Shown: positions 4,765-12,409 of the stretch, piece by piece
Layout: each line of letters begins with the position of its first letter
Position numbering within the stretch: position 1 is the stretch's first letter
Assembly: GCA_965653335.1 (NCBI GenBank)
Contig: CBFGZU010000048.1
Location: 1 to 14,413, forward strand
From: Pseudolysinimonas_A sp965653335
Lineage (GTDB): Bacteria > Actinomycetota > Actinomycetes > Actinomycetales > Microbacteriaceae
Length of the DNA stretch: 14,413 bases
Reading direction: 5' to 3'
Position numbers and translations under genes: made by a program
Notes under the pieces: model-generated
The model's database searches: none
What the model saw: only the letters and a program-made list of their open reading frames with translations
Told to the model about the DNA's origin: nothing

Positions 4765-7341
4765 ATGACCGCTGCAATCCCCGACAAGCCCGCCCTCGAA
4801 GGTCTCGAGCCGAAATGGGCCGAACGGTGGGAGCGCGACGGCACCCACCGGTTCGATCGCGCCGCCGCCCTTGCCGCGGGCAGCGTTTTCAGCATCGACA
4901 CCCCACCGCCGACCGCGTCGGGGTCGTTGCACATCGGTCACGTGTTCTCGTACACGCACATGGACCTCGCCGCTCGCTTCCACCGGATGCGCGGCCAGCA
5001 GATCTTCTACCCGATGGGCTGGGACGACAACGGCCTGCCCACCGAGCGGCGCGTGCAGAACTATTACGGCGTGCGGTGCGACCCGACCCTTCCGTATGTG
5101 CCCGGATACATCCCGCCGCTCGAGGGCGGCGACAATGCGTCGAGCAAGGCCGCCGATCAGGTGCCGATCTCGCGGCGCAACTTCATCGAACTGTGCGAGC
5201 GGCTGACCATCGAAGACGAGAAGCAGTTCGAAGATCTCTGGCGCACCCTGGGCCTCAGCGTCGACTGGTCGCTCACCTACCGCACGATCGGCACCGAGGC
5301 GCAGACCGTCGCGCAGCGGGCGTTCCTGCGCAACCTCGCGCGCGGCGAGGCGTACCAGGCGGAAGCCCCCACGCTGTGGGATATCACCTTCCGCACCGCG
5401 GTCGCCCAGGCCGAACTCGAAGACAAAGAGCAGCCCGCCGCGTATCACGCGGTGACGTTCCACCAGCCCGACGGCGGAACGATCGAGATCGCGACCACGC
5501 GCCCCGAGCTGCTGCCGGCCTGCGTGGCCCTCGTCGCGCATCCCGACGACGAGCGCTACCAGCACCTCTTCGGCACCACCGTGACCACCCCGATCTTCGG
5601 GGTCGAGGTGCCGATCGTCGCCCACCGGCTCGCGCAGAAAGACAAGGGCACCGGCATCGCGATGATCTGCACGTTCGGCGACGTGACGGATGTGCTGTGG
5701 TGGCGCGAACTCGATCTGCCCAACCGCACGGTGCTGGGCCGCGACGGTCGATTCATCGAGGAGGCTCCCGCCGCGCGCCTGTTCACAGATGCCGGCCGCG
5801 CCGCGTATTCCGAACTCGCCGGCAAGACGGTGTTCAGCGCCAAGGCCCGCACGGTCGAGCTGCTGCGCGAATCCGGCGACCTGATCGGCGACCCGAAACC
5901 GACGACGCACGCCGTGAAGTTCTTCGAGAAGGGCGACAAGCCGCTCGAGATCGTCTCGACCCGGCAGTGGTACATCGTCAACGGGGCCCGTGACGAGCGA
6001 CTCAAAGACCGGCTGATGGATGCCGGCCGGCAGATCGACTTCCACCCCGACTTCATGCGCGTGCGCTACGAGAACTGGGTCGGTGGCCTCACCGGCGACT
6101 GGCTCATCTCGCGGCAGCGCTTCTTCGGCGTCCCGATCCCGGTCTGGTATCACCTCGACGCCGACGGCGAACGCGGGGATGTCATCATCCCGAGCGAAGA
6201 CGCCCTGCCGATCGACCCGTCGACCGACGTGCCGCCGGGGTTCACCGACGCCCAGCGCGGCGCACCCGGCGGGTTCGAGGGCGACCTCGACATCATGGAC
6301 ACCTGGGCGACCTCCTCGCTGACGCCGCAGATCGCCGGTGGCTGGGAAGCCGACCCCGAACTGTTCGGGCTGGTGTTCCCGTATTCGCTGCGGTCACAAG
6401 GGCAGGACATCATCCGCACCTGGCTGTTCTCGACGGTGTTGCGCGCCCAGCTGGAGCACGGCAGCATCCCGTGGACGAACACCGGCATCTCGGGCTTCAT
6501 CGTCGACCCCGACCGCAAGAAGATGTCGAAGTCGAAGGGCAACGTCGTCACGCCCGGCGCGATCCTCGACGAGCACGGCGCGGATGCGGTGCGGTACTGG
6601 GCGGCGTCGTCGCGACTGGGCACCGATGCGGCGTTCGACCCGCAGAACCCGAAGCAGATGAAGATCGGCCGGCGTCTCGCGATCAAGGTGCTCAATGCCG
6701 CCAAGTTCGTCTACGGCTTCGAGGCCCCCGTCGTCGGTGGTCGAGTAGGCCCGGAGGGCCGTGTCGAGACCACCGACGAGATCACGAACCCTCTCGACAT
6801 CGACATGCTCGCCGAGCTCGCGGAGGTGGTGCGCATCGCGACCACGGCGTACGAGGCCTACGACCACGCGCGTGCCCTGGAGGTCACCGAGCAGTTCTTC
6901 TGGACGTTCTGCGATGACTACCTCGAACTCGTGAAGGAGCGCGCCTACTCCGGCGACGGTTCCTCGGTCGGGGCACTGCGCCTGGCGATCGACATCATGC
7001 TGCGCTTGCTCGCCCCGGTGCTGCCGTTCGCGACCGAAGAGGTGTGGTCGTGGACGCACGACGACTCGGTGCACACCGCGGCGTGGCCGACGTTCGACGC
7101 CGAAGCGCCGCGCGGTCTGTTGCCCGCGGTGAGTGCCGCCCTCATCGGCATCCGTCGCGCGAAGACCGAAGCTCAGGCGTCGCAGAAGACCGACGTGCTC
7201 ACCGCGACTCTCGCCGGCCCGGCGATCCTCGCCGAAGCGGCCGAGGACCTGAAAGCGGTGGGACGCATCGCGCAGCTCGACTTGGTCGAAGCCGACGACA
7301 TCGAGGTGCGGAAGATCCTGCTCGCCGAGGTGCCAGCATGA
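4765..7341 (+). CDS. valS: Valine--tRNA ligase
   Basis: ValRS charges tRNA-Val with valine in the cytoplasm and edits mischarged threonine. The 858-residue protein is a class I synthetase with the HIGH motif at 56-59 and KMSKS at 586-590. The segment GWDDNGLPTERRVQNYYGV (about residue 86 on) matches the archaeal/rickettsial-like ValRS type, not the bacterial type with PGTDHAGI. An editing domain (about 220-400, with TTRPELLPACVALV) and an anticodon-binding helical domain (about 640-790) follow. The C-terminus ends without the coiled-coil arm of the longer bacterial enzymes. The ATG at 4765 is chosen because GGAG lies 7 nt upstream and synthetase homology begins just after. A perfect palindrome at 6731-6779 adds residues about 656-672 in frame. 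The stop overlaps the next gene's start as ATGA. Confidence 0.96.
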   Translation: MTAAIPDKPALEGLEPKWAERWERDGTHRFDRAAALAAGSVFSIDTPPPTASGSLHIGHVFSYTHMDLAARFHRMRGQQIFYPMGWDDNGLPTERRVQNYYGVRCDPTLPYVPGYIPPLEGGDNASSKAADQVPISRRNFIELCERLTIEDEKQFEDLWRTLGLSVDWSLTYRTIGTEAQTVAQRAFLRNLARGEAYQAEAPTLWDITFRTAVAQAELEDKEQPAAYHAVTFHQPDGGTIEIATTRPELLPACVALVAHPDDERYQHLFGTTVTTPIFGVEVPIVAHRLAQKDKGTGIAMICTFGDVTDVLWWRELDLPNRTVLGRDGRFIEEAPAARLFTDAGRAAYSELAGKTVFSAKARTVELLRESGDLIGDPKPTTHAVKFFEKGDKPLEIVSTRQWYIVNGARDERLKDRLMDAGRQIDFHPDFMRVRYENWVGGLTGDWLISRQRFFGVPIPVWYHLDADGERGDVIIPSEDALPIDPSTDVPPGFTDAQRGAPGGFEGDLDIMDTWATSSLTPQIAGGWEADPELFGLVFPYSLRSQGQDIIRTWLFSTVLRAQLEHGSIPWTNTGISGFIVDPDRKKMSKSKGNVVTPGAILDEHGADAVRYWAASSRLGTDAAFDPQNPKQMKIGRRLAIKVLNAAKFVYGFEAPVVGGRVGPEGRVETTDEITNPLDIDMLAELAEVVRIATTAYEAYDHARALEVTEQFFWTFCDDYLELVKERAYSGDGSSVGALRLAIDIMLRLLAPVLPFATEEVWSWTHDDSVHTAAWPTFDAEAPRGLLPAVSAALIGIRRAKTEAQASQKTDVLTATLAGPAILAEAAEDLKAVGRIAQLDLVEADDIEVRKILLAEVPA
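6731..6779 (+). repeat. REP-like palindromic element within valS
   Basis: TCGTCGGTGGTC (6731-6742) is a perfect 12-bp inverted copy of GACCACCGACGA (6768-6779). Inside is a second stem, GGCCC (6748-6752) with GGGCC (6756-6760), around a GGA loop. The internal TCGAGTA ... TGTCGAGAC arrangement matches a short intergenic palindrome I recall from Microbacteriaceae (GGTCTCGATACG ... CTACTCGACC on the other strand). Here it is translated in frame as part of valS. Confidence 0.7.
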
Positions 7342-7784
7342 CGTCCGTTTCGGTGCGGCCGATCGCGGCAGGAGACGAGGACGCCTGGCGGCGGCTGTTC
7401 CGCGACTACGGGGTGTTCTACGAGACGCACTTTGAGGAGCACGTGCTCGACCACGTGTGGCGGCAACTGCACGACGAATCTCCGCGCCTGCACGCGCTCG
7501 TGGCGGAAGTCGGCGGCGATGTCGTCGGAATCGCCCACTACCGCTCGCATCCCGACACGTTCAGTGTCGGACGCGACTGGTATCTCGACGACATGTATGT
7601 CGACCCCTCGAACCGCGGCCACGGCGTCGCGAGCGCCCTCATCGAGCACCTCACGGCGCTCGCGCGCGCCACCGGTCCCGGCACGCTGCGGTGGATCACG
7701 GCGGACGACAACGCGACCGCGCAGCGCGTGTACGACCGGCTCGCGAAACGCACCACGTGGGTGACGTACGAGGTGCGACTCTGA
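7338..7784 (+). CDS. GNAT-family N-acetyltransferase
   Basis: This 148-residue protein spans the length of a single GNAT domain. It has the N-terminal strand VSVRPIAAGDEDAW, the central LVAEVGGDVVGIAHY, the strand WYLDDMYVDPSNRG and the acetyl-CoA pyrophosphate-binding loop RGHGVA (93-98), followed by a C-terminal strand and helix with TADDNATAQRVYDRL. Enzymes of this family transfer an acetyl group from acetyl-CoA to an amine; the substrate here cannot be told. The ATG overlaps the valS stop as ATGA and has GAGG 7 nt before it, so the two are translated from one mRNA. Despite this coupling I see no evidence of a functional link to tRNA charging. Confidence 0.9.
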   Translation: MTSVSVRPIAAGDEDAWRRLFRDYGVFYETHFEEHVLDHVWRQLHDESPRLHALVAEVGGDVVGIAHYRSHPDTFSVGRDWYLDDMYVDPSNRGHGVASALIEHLTALARATGPGTLRWITADDNATAQRVYDRLAKRTTWVTYEVRL

Positions 7785-7795
7785 CGTTCGGAGGC

Positions 7796-7801
7796 TAGCG
7801 T
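7796..7801 (+). promoter_or_regulatory. Predicted -10 box of a leaderless promoter
   Basis: TAGCGT ends 6 nt before the ATG at 7808. GGAGG at 7790-7794 is an alternative ribosome binding site, but its 13-nt spacing is long. Confidence 0.5.
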
Positions 7802-7807
7802 GGCGTC

Positions 7808-8041
7808 ATGCAACTCGGAACCCGGTGGGAAGTCGGCGCGGAAACCCCGGCGCGGCTGCCGGCGGCGATGGTCGCCGCGGTCGCAGACGTCGAGGCCGAA
7901 CTGGTCGGCGTCGACACGACCGGGTGGCGCTGGACGCTGACCTGGCTCGAGGGCCGGCCGGTCATCGAACTGGATGACGGCACGACCCTCCGCTACGACC
8001 CGGCGGGCGATGCGGTGACCGTCGAGGGTCCGCCCGACTGA
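7808..8041 (+). CDS. Small conserved-looking hypothetical protein
   Basis: The 77-residue protein is acidic, with no membrane segment or signal peptide and no cysteine. It alternates short strands and helices: MQLGTRWEVG, a helix at about 17-30, then WRWTLTWLEGRPVIELDD and a final strand pair, suggesting a small cytoplasmic alpha/beta fold. No motif is recognised and no function is proposed. The start is supported by a -10 box 6 nt upstream, and coding-type GC bias is maintained through the frame. It sits 23 bp after the acetyltransferase and 27 bp before the M3 peptidase, all on the same strand. Confidence 0.7.
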   Translation: MQLGTRWEVGAETPARLPAAMVAAVADVEAELVGVDTTGWRWTLTWLEGRPVIELDDGTTLRYDPAGDAVTVEGPPD

Positions 8042-8056
8042 CACGGCCTCGAAACC

Positions 8057-8062
8057 TAGGGT
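8057..8062 (+). promoter_or_regulatory. Predicted -10 box of a leaderless promoter
   Basis: TAGGGT ends 6 nt before the ATG at 8069, the same geometry as at 1028 and 7796. GGAG at 8063-8066 is only 2 nt from the ATG and is an unlikely ribosome binding site. Confidence 0.6.
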
Positions 8063-8068
8063 GGAGTC

Positions 8069-10096
8069 ATGACCAACCCCTTCTTCGCGGCCAGCACCCT
8101 CCCCTACCAGTTGCCGCCGTTCGCCGAGATCGCCGACGAGCACTACGCGGAGGCTTTCGAGAAGGGGATGGCCGAGCACCTCGTCGAGATCTCCGCGATC
8201 ACCCGCAAGCGCGACGTGCCGATGTTCGCCAACACCTTCCCCGCGCTGGAGTCGAGCGGGCAGCTGCTCACCCGGGTGAGCAACGTCTTCTTCAACAAGT
8301 CATCGGCCGACTCGACCGACTTCACCAACGACCTCGAGGAGGAGATCGCCCCGAAGCTCGCGGCGCACCAGGATGCCATCCTGCTCGATGCGTTTCTCTA
8401 CGCACGCGTGAAGACCGTCTACGACACCCTCGACCAGCAGGAGGCGCTTACCCCCGAAGATCGCTACCTCGTCGAGCGCTGGTACCTCGAGATGACGCTC
8501 GCCGGCGCTGGTCTCGACGAGACCCACAAGGTGCGCCTCACCGAGCTCAACCAGCTGCTCGCCACCTTGACGACGAGATTCGAGAAGAACCTGCTCGCCG
8601 ACACCAACGAGCTCGCCGTGCACATCACCGATGTCTCCGATCTCGACGGGCTCGACAGCGGCGAGATCTCCGCCGCCGCGGAGGCCGCCGCCGCGCGAGG
8701 GCTGGATGGCTTCCTGGTGACCCTCGTGTTGCCGACCGGGCATCCGTTCCTCGCCGCGCTGACCGAGTCCGACGTGCGCGAGAGGATCATGGCGGCATCG
8801 CGAGCGCGGGGCTCGCGCGGCGGCGAGTTCGACAACCGCGACATCCTGCTTCAGATCGTGCGGCTGCGCGCGGAACGCGCCGAGTTACTCGGGTTCGAGA
8901 ACCACGCGGCGTACGTCACGAAAGACGAGACCGCCGGCTCACCCGAAGCCGTCGCCACGATGCTGAGCACACTCGCGCCCGCCGCCGCGAAGAACGCGAA
9001 GGCCGAGCAGTCCGACCTGGAGGAACTCGCCGGGCATCCGGTCACCGCCGCCGATTGGGCGTACTACACCGAGAAGGTGCGGCAAGCGACCTACGACATC
9101 GACACCGCGTCGCTGCGCCCGTGGTTCGAGGCCGAGCGGGTGCTCAAACTCGGCGTCTTCGGCGCGGCGAACGCCCTCTACGGGGTCACCTTCACCGAGC
9201 GCACCGACCTCGTCGGCTACCACCCCGACGTGCGCGTCTTCGAAGTCGCGAACGCCGACGGCTCCCCCGCGGGGCTCTACCTGCTCGACCTGTACACGCG
9301 CGACTCGAAGCGCGGCGGGGCCTGGATGAACGCTCTCGTCTCGCAGAACACCTTGCTCGACCAGCCCGCCGTCGTCGTCAACAACCTCAACGTGCCCCAG
9401 CCCGCTGCGGGCGAGCCGACGCTGCTGACCTTCGATGAGGTGAGCACGTTCTTCCACGAGTTCGGGCACGCGCTGCACGGCCTCTTCGCGCGCGTCACCT
9501 ACCCGAAGCTCGCCGGCACGAACGTCTTCCGCGACTTCGTCGAGTTCCCCAGTCAGGTGAACGAGATGTGGATGCTGTGGCCCGAGGTGCTCGACGCCTA
9601 TGCCACCCACGTCGAGACGGGCGAGCCGATCGACGCGGGAGTCGTGGCCCGCATCCGTGAATCGGAGACGTTCAACGAGGGATTCGCGACGAGCGAGTAC
9701 CTCGCCGCCGCGCTGCTGGACCAGGCGTGGCACACCCTCTCCGCCGCCGAGGCGGCCGCCGTCACCGACGTCGCGGCGTTCGAAGCGGCCGCGCTCGCGA
9801 CGGTCGGCCTCGACAATCCCGCCGTGCCGACCCGCTACTCCAGCACCTACTTCGCCCACACCTTCGCGGGCGGCTATGACGCCGGCTACTACTCCTACAT
9901 CTGGAGCGAAGTGCTCGACGCCGACACCGTCGAGTGGTTCAAGCAGAACGGCGGCCTCACCCGAGCGAACGGCGACCGCTTCCGCGACCTGCTGCTCGGC
10001 GTCGGCGGCTCGAAGGATCCGCTCGAGGCCTACCGCGAGTTCCGCGGCCGCGACGCCGTCATCGAGCCCCTGCTCACGCGCCGCGGTCTCGCGTAG
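8069..10096 (+). CDS. dcp: M3-family metallopeptidase, Dcp-like peptidyl-dipeptidase
   Basis: The 675-residue protein has full length for a cytoplasmic M3A peptidase. Its zinc site is FFHEFGHALH: H463 and H467 bind zinc, E464 is the catalytic base, and E492 in DFVEFPSQ is the third ligand. The N-terminus NPFFAASTLPYQLPPF and the C-terminal FAGGYDAGYYSYIWSEVLDAD are typical of Dcp and oligopeptidase A, the latter holding the substrate-binding Tyr/Gly loop. No signal peptide is seen. Such enzymes degrade short peptides left by ATP-dependent proteases, dipeptidyl units at a time in Dcp. The choice of Dcp over oligopeptidase A rests on overall resemblance and is moderate. The gene has its own predicted leaderless promoter. 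Confidence 0.93.
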   Translation: MTNPFFAASTLPYQLPPFAEIADEHYAEAFEKGMAEHLVEISAITRKRDVPMFANTFPALESSGQLLTRVSNVFFNKSSADSTDFTNDLEEEIAPKLAAHQDAILLDAFLYARVKTVYDTLDQQEALTPEDRYLVERWYLEMTLAGAGLDETHKVRLTELNQLLATLTTRFEKNLLADTNELAVHITDVSDLDGLDSGEISAAAEAAAARGLDGFLVTLVLPTGHPFLAALTESDVRERIMAASRARGSRGGEFDNRDILLQIVRLRAERAELLGFENHAAYVTKDETAGSPEAVATMLSTLAPAAAKNAKAEQSDLEELAGHPVTAADWAYYTEKVRQATYDIDTASLRPWFEAERVLKLGVFGAANALYGVTFTERTDLVGYHPDVRVFEVANADGSPAGLYLLDLYTRDSKRGGAWMNALVSQNTLLDQPAVVVNNLNVPQPAAGEPTLLTFDEVSTFFHEFGHALHGLFARVTYPKLAGTNVFRDFVEFPSQVNEMWMLWPEVLDAYATHVETGEPIDAGVVARIRESETFNEGFATSEYLAAALLDQAWHTLSAAEAAAVTDVAAFEAAALATVGLDNPAVPTRYSSTYFAHTFAGGYDAGYYSYIWSEVLDADTVEWFKQNGGLTRANGDRFRDLLLGVGGSKDPLEAYREFRGRDAVIEPLLTRRGLA

Positions 10097-10138
10097 CCCC
10101 GGCCCCACTCGGACTCGCGAGATGCTCAGGCGCCGGGG
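10097..10138. terminator. Possible hairpin between convergent genes
   Basis: CCCCGGC (10097-10103) and GCCGGGG (10132-10138) can pair across a 28-nt loop that itself contains the palindrome CTCGCGAG (10114-10121). It begins right after the dcp stop and reaches into the last codons of the converging gene. There is no T tract on either strand, so a terminator role is tentative. Confidence 0.35.
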
Positions 10139-11181
10139 TCTGAGCCGGCCCGTCGCGCCCACACCGCAGCTGCCGCCGCGCGCGAGGATACCCCGAGCTT
10201 GGTTCGGATGTTCGCGATGTGGCGGTGCACGGTGTGTGGACTGAGCACGAGGGCGACGGCGATCTCGGCGTCGGTGCGACCGGCCGCTACGTGAGCGAGC
10301 ACCTCGGTTTCCCTTGCCGAGAGGACGTCGCGGGAGGGTTCAGGCCGAGCCGCCGGCGGCGGCACCGCCGGCGCGCCGAGGAACGCCCGCATCTCGGAGA
10401 CGACGCCCGCCGCGTCGCCTCGCCACGGGAAGTGCTCGTCGCCGTCGAGCCCGACAAACCGCGCACCGTCGATTGCCGCCGCGACATTTGGTCCCAGCGG
10501 AAACGGGATGGCTCGGTCGTCACGGCGATGCAGAACGAGCGTCGGGGCGGTGACGCGAGGCAGATCGGCGCGCACGTCGAACTCGTAGACCGCTCGCAGA
10601 GATGCCACAGCCGTTTCCGGCGTCGCGGCGCGACGCTGCACTCGGGCGAACCGGTTGCGCTCGGCCGCCGTGCCGCCGGGCAGGAAGACGTCGGCCAGCA
10701 TCCGGCTTCCCAACCCCCAGTGGGCGGCGACGAGGTCGAGCATCACGCGCCGCGCCTCGGGTGCCGCGATCACCGATCCGTCGGCGTACGTTCCGTAGAG
10801 CACGAGCCGGTCGACGAGCTCCGGATGTCGAGCAGCGAGGCGCAACGCGACCGGTCCCCCCGACGACGCGCCGAACAGCCTCACCGGAGCGCTCAGCAGT
10901 CCGACGATGCCGGACAGTAGTTCGACTTCGGCGTCGAGTGACACCGGGGGTGGGCCGAAGCGATCCGACGCTCCGGTGCCGTATCGGTCGTACCGTACGA
11001 CGGTGAACCGGTCGGCGAGCTGGGCGATGAAGCCCCGGAACCCCGCGTCGGCCCAGTCCTCGACGAGGTGGCTCGACCACCATCCGCCGATCACCAGCGG
11101 CGGGCCATCGCCCACCGCCGACCAGGCGATCGAACGCCCACCGATGTCCGCGTAGCGGACGACCTGGTCCTCGGGGCGCAC
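10126..11181 (-). CDS. Alpha/beta hydrolase fused to a LuxR-type DNA-binding domain
   Basis: Residues about 8-270 of this 351-residue protein form an alpha/beta hydrolase: the strand RYDRYGTGASD, the nucleophile elbow GASSGG with S106, the acid D222 in HRRDDRAIP and H250 in GDEHFPW make a complete catalytic triad. After a Pro/Ala linker (271-283) comes a LuxR/GerE helix-turn-helix (about 285-345) with LSARETEVLAHVAAGRTDAEIA and SPHTVHRHIANIRTKLGV. I infer a transcription factor whose hydrolase part senses, or perhaps hydrolyses, a small ester or lactone-like molecule; neither ligand nor target is known. Start is GTG, 6 nt after the -10-like TAAACT, hence probably leaderless. It follows the thioesterase-like gene by only 9 nt. 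Confidence 0.92.
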   Translation of the reverse strand: MRPEDQVVRYADIGGRSIAWSAVGDGPPLVIGGWWSSHLVEDWADAGFRGFIAQLADRFTVVRYDRYGTGASDRFGPPPVSLDAEVELLSGIVGLLSAPVRLFGASSGGPVALRLAARHPELVDRLVLYGTYADGSVIAAPEARRVMLDLVAAHWGLGSRMLADVFLPGGTAAERNRFARVQRRAATPETAVASLRAVYEFDVRADLPRVTAPTLVLHRRDDRAIPFPLGPNVAAAIDGARFVGLDGDEHFPWRGDAAGVVSEMRAFLGAPAVPPPAARPEPSRDVLSARETEVLAHVAAGRTDAEIAVALVLSPHTVHRHIANIRTKLGVSSRAAAAAVWARRAGSDPGA

Positions 11182-11187
11182 GGCGAC

Positions 11188-11193
11188 AGTTTA
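11188..11193 (-). promoter_or_regulatory. Predicted -10 box containing the upstream gene's stop codon
   Basis: TAAACT on the minus strand ends 6 nt before the GTG at 11181, predicting a leaderless GTG-start mRNA. Its first three bases are the TAA stop of the thioesterase-like gene, so the promoter lies inside the end of that gene. Confidence 0.55.
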
Positions 11194-11940
11194 GAAGCGC
11201 CGACGCGGCGCGACCCAGACGTTCTCGGCGCTTGCCACCAGCTCGCCATCCGGCCCCAGGAGCGCGCTCGCCGTGCGCACGCTGCGAACGCCCGCACCGA
11301 GGGTCCAACTGACGACGACGAGCGACTCGCCGACATACACATCCCGAAGTCGGGTGACCGCGATGGTGCCGAGCAGGCGCACCCGGCCGGCGACGAGATC
11401 GGCGGCGGGGAAACTCGGGCAATCGAGCGCCGCCCAGATGAACTCCGCGCTCACGATGTCGGGTGCGAGCGGGTGAGCGAGCCGCGAATCGGTGTGGAAG
11501 GGAGCCGCGAGCATGTCCGGGGCGTCGGCGAGCACCCCGGGAACGACGCCGAGACCGTCGCGCCGATTCGGCGAACAGATGGAGCAGTCGGAGAGCGCAT
11601 GGCGCACGCCGGTCCACGGATGCCGCGCGGCGGCATCTTCGGCAGCATCGAGGCTCGGCCGCACGAGCGGGAGGAGCGGAGTCGCGTCGCGCCACTCGCC
11701 CACCTCGGCGATCAGCCGACGCCGCGCGAAGACGCGCGACTCCTGTCCCTCCGCGACGATCCGAAGGGTGCGGTCGACGGGAACCGGGCGGCGGAGCACG
11801 ACGCGTGCCGATCGCCCGAAGTCACGCGCGAAAACCCCGGCGCTGTAGCCGCCGTTGCCGTATCGACGCGGGCCGTTCCAGCGGCTGGGGATCACGACGG
11901 AGGACGTCGCAGGGCGGGAGGTGACGGTGAGTGCGGTCAT
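11191..11940 (-). CDS. Thioesterase-like (double hotdog) family protein
   Basis: The 249-residue protein has RWNGPRRYGNGGYSAGVFA (about 20-38) near its N-terminus, a pattern seen in acyl-CoA thioesterase-like hotdog proteins, and a second half with CSICSPNRRDGLGVVPG (119-135) and EFIWAALDCP (166-175), which I associate with an uncharacterised actinobacterial thioesterase-like family. Two hotdog repeats would fit the length. The Cys-x-x-Cys-x-Pro segment might bind a metal but could be structural. No proven substrate. The frame is open further upstream, but the ATG at 11940 precedes the conserved region closely; only a poor -10-like TGGGAT lies 6 nt upstream and no Shine-Dalgarno sequence is visible. 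It may be read together with the hydrolase-regulator gene 9 nt downstream. Confidence 0.7.
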   Translation of the reverse strand: MTALTVTSRPATSSVVIPSRWNGPRRYGNGGYSAGVFARDFGRSARVVLRRPVPVDRTLRIVAEGQESRVFARRRLIAEVGEWRDATPLLPLVRPSLDAAEDAAARHPWTGVRHALSDCSICSPNRRDGLGVVPGVLADAPDMLAAPFHTDSRLAHPLAPDIVSAEFIWAALDCPSFPAADLVAGRVRLLGTIAVTRLRDVYVGESLVVVSWTLGAGVRSVRTASALLGPDGELVASAENVWVAPRRRF

Positions 11941-11994
11941 GGTCCCATCCCAGCGCGCAGCCAAGGGCGGCCGCGTCGCTCGAATCGGCCAAGT

Positions 11995-12018
11995 CGGGTG
12001 GCCGGTTCCGGCCAGCCG
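11995..12018 (-). terminator. Strong hairpin after the toxin gene
   Basis: TGGCCGG (11999-12005) and CCGGCCA (12008-12014) form a perfect 7-bp stem, extended by 3 more pairs beyond one G-G mismatch. It begins 7 nt after the toxin stop in transcription direction. No T run follows. It plausibly ends the toxin-antitoxin mRNA. Confidence 0.45.
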
Positions 12019-12025
12019 ATGCGCG

Positions 12026-12409
12026 TCAGGACGCGCGACCCCCGCGGGGTACCAGGTGGGCGCGGATGACCTCAGCGGCGGCATCCAGCTCGAGATCGCC
12101 GCGGGCGACACCGAGCACGAGCTCGAACGCCGTATCGACGGGCGTCTCGTGCCGATAGCCGTTGATCCAGAGGAACAGCACCATGAGCGTCCAGGCTGTG
12201 CGCTTGTTGCCGTCGATCAGCGGGTGATTGCGGGCCAGCGACTCAAGCACGGCCGCAGCCTTCTTCTCGAGGCTCCCGTACGCGTCAGCTCCGAAGACCG
12301 TCGTCGCCGGCCGCGACAGCGCCGAAGCGAGCAGACCCGCGTCGCGAACGTGAAAGCCAAGCCGACTCACCGCGTGGAGCGCGTCATCGAACTCGAGGTA
12401 CTGCGTCAC
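12026..12409 (-). CDS. doc: Doc/Fic-family toxin of a toxin-antitoxin pair
   Basis: The 127-residue protein is of Doc size. It carries the Fic-fold motif HPLIDGNKRTA with H62, D66, N68, K69 and R70; the consensus of Doc is HxFx(D/N)xNKR, so the usual Phe is Leu at position 64. Upstream it has RDAGLLASALSRP and SLEKKAAAVLESLARN, typical of Doc. The characterised Doc of phage P1 phosphorylates elongation factor Tu and stops translation; the same reaction here is inferred from the motif only. GTG start overlaps the antitoxin stop as GTGA, with only a weak GAAG ribosome binding site, so synthesis depends on coupling to the antitoxin. Catalytic residues look intact, so it is probably functional. 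Confidence 0.92.
   Translation of the reverse strand: MTQYLEFDDALHAVSRLGFHVRDAGLLASALSRPATTVFGADAYGSLEKKAAAVLESLARNHPLIDGNKRTAWTLMVLFLWINGYRHETPVDTAFELVLGVARGDLELDAAAEVIRAHLVPRGGRAS

Noticed and set aside
4645..6153. Upstream extension of the kinase frame on the minus strand
   Set aside because: It lies antisense to valS and shows no domain; the kinase begins at 4644 just before its first membrane helix.
8939..10162. 407-codon open frame on the minus strand
   Set aside because: It is fully antisense to the M3 peptidase catalytic region, with composition typical of a shadow frame and no recognisable motif.
10520..11695. 391-codon open frame on the minus strand across two genes
   Set aside because: It is Arg/Ala-rich in a different frame from the hydrolase-regulator and thioesterase-like genes, both of which have clear motifs in their own frames.
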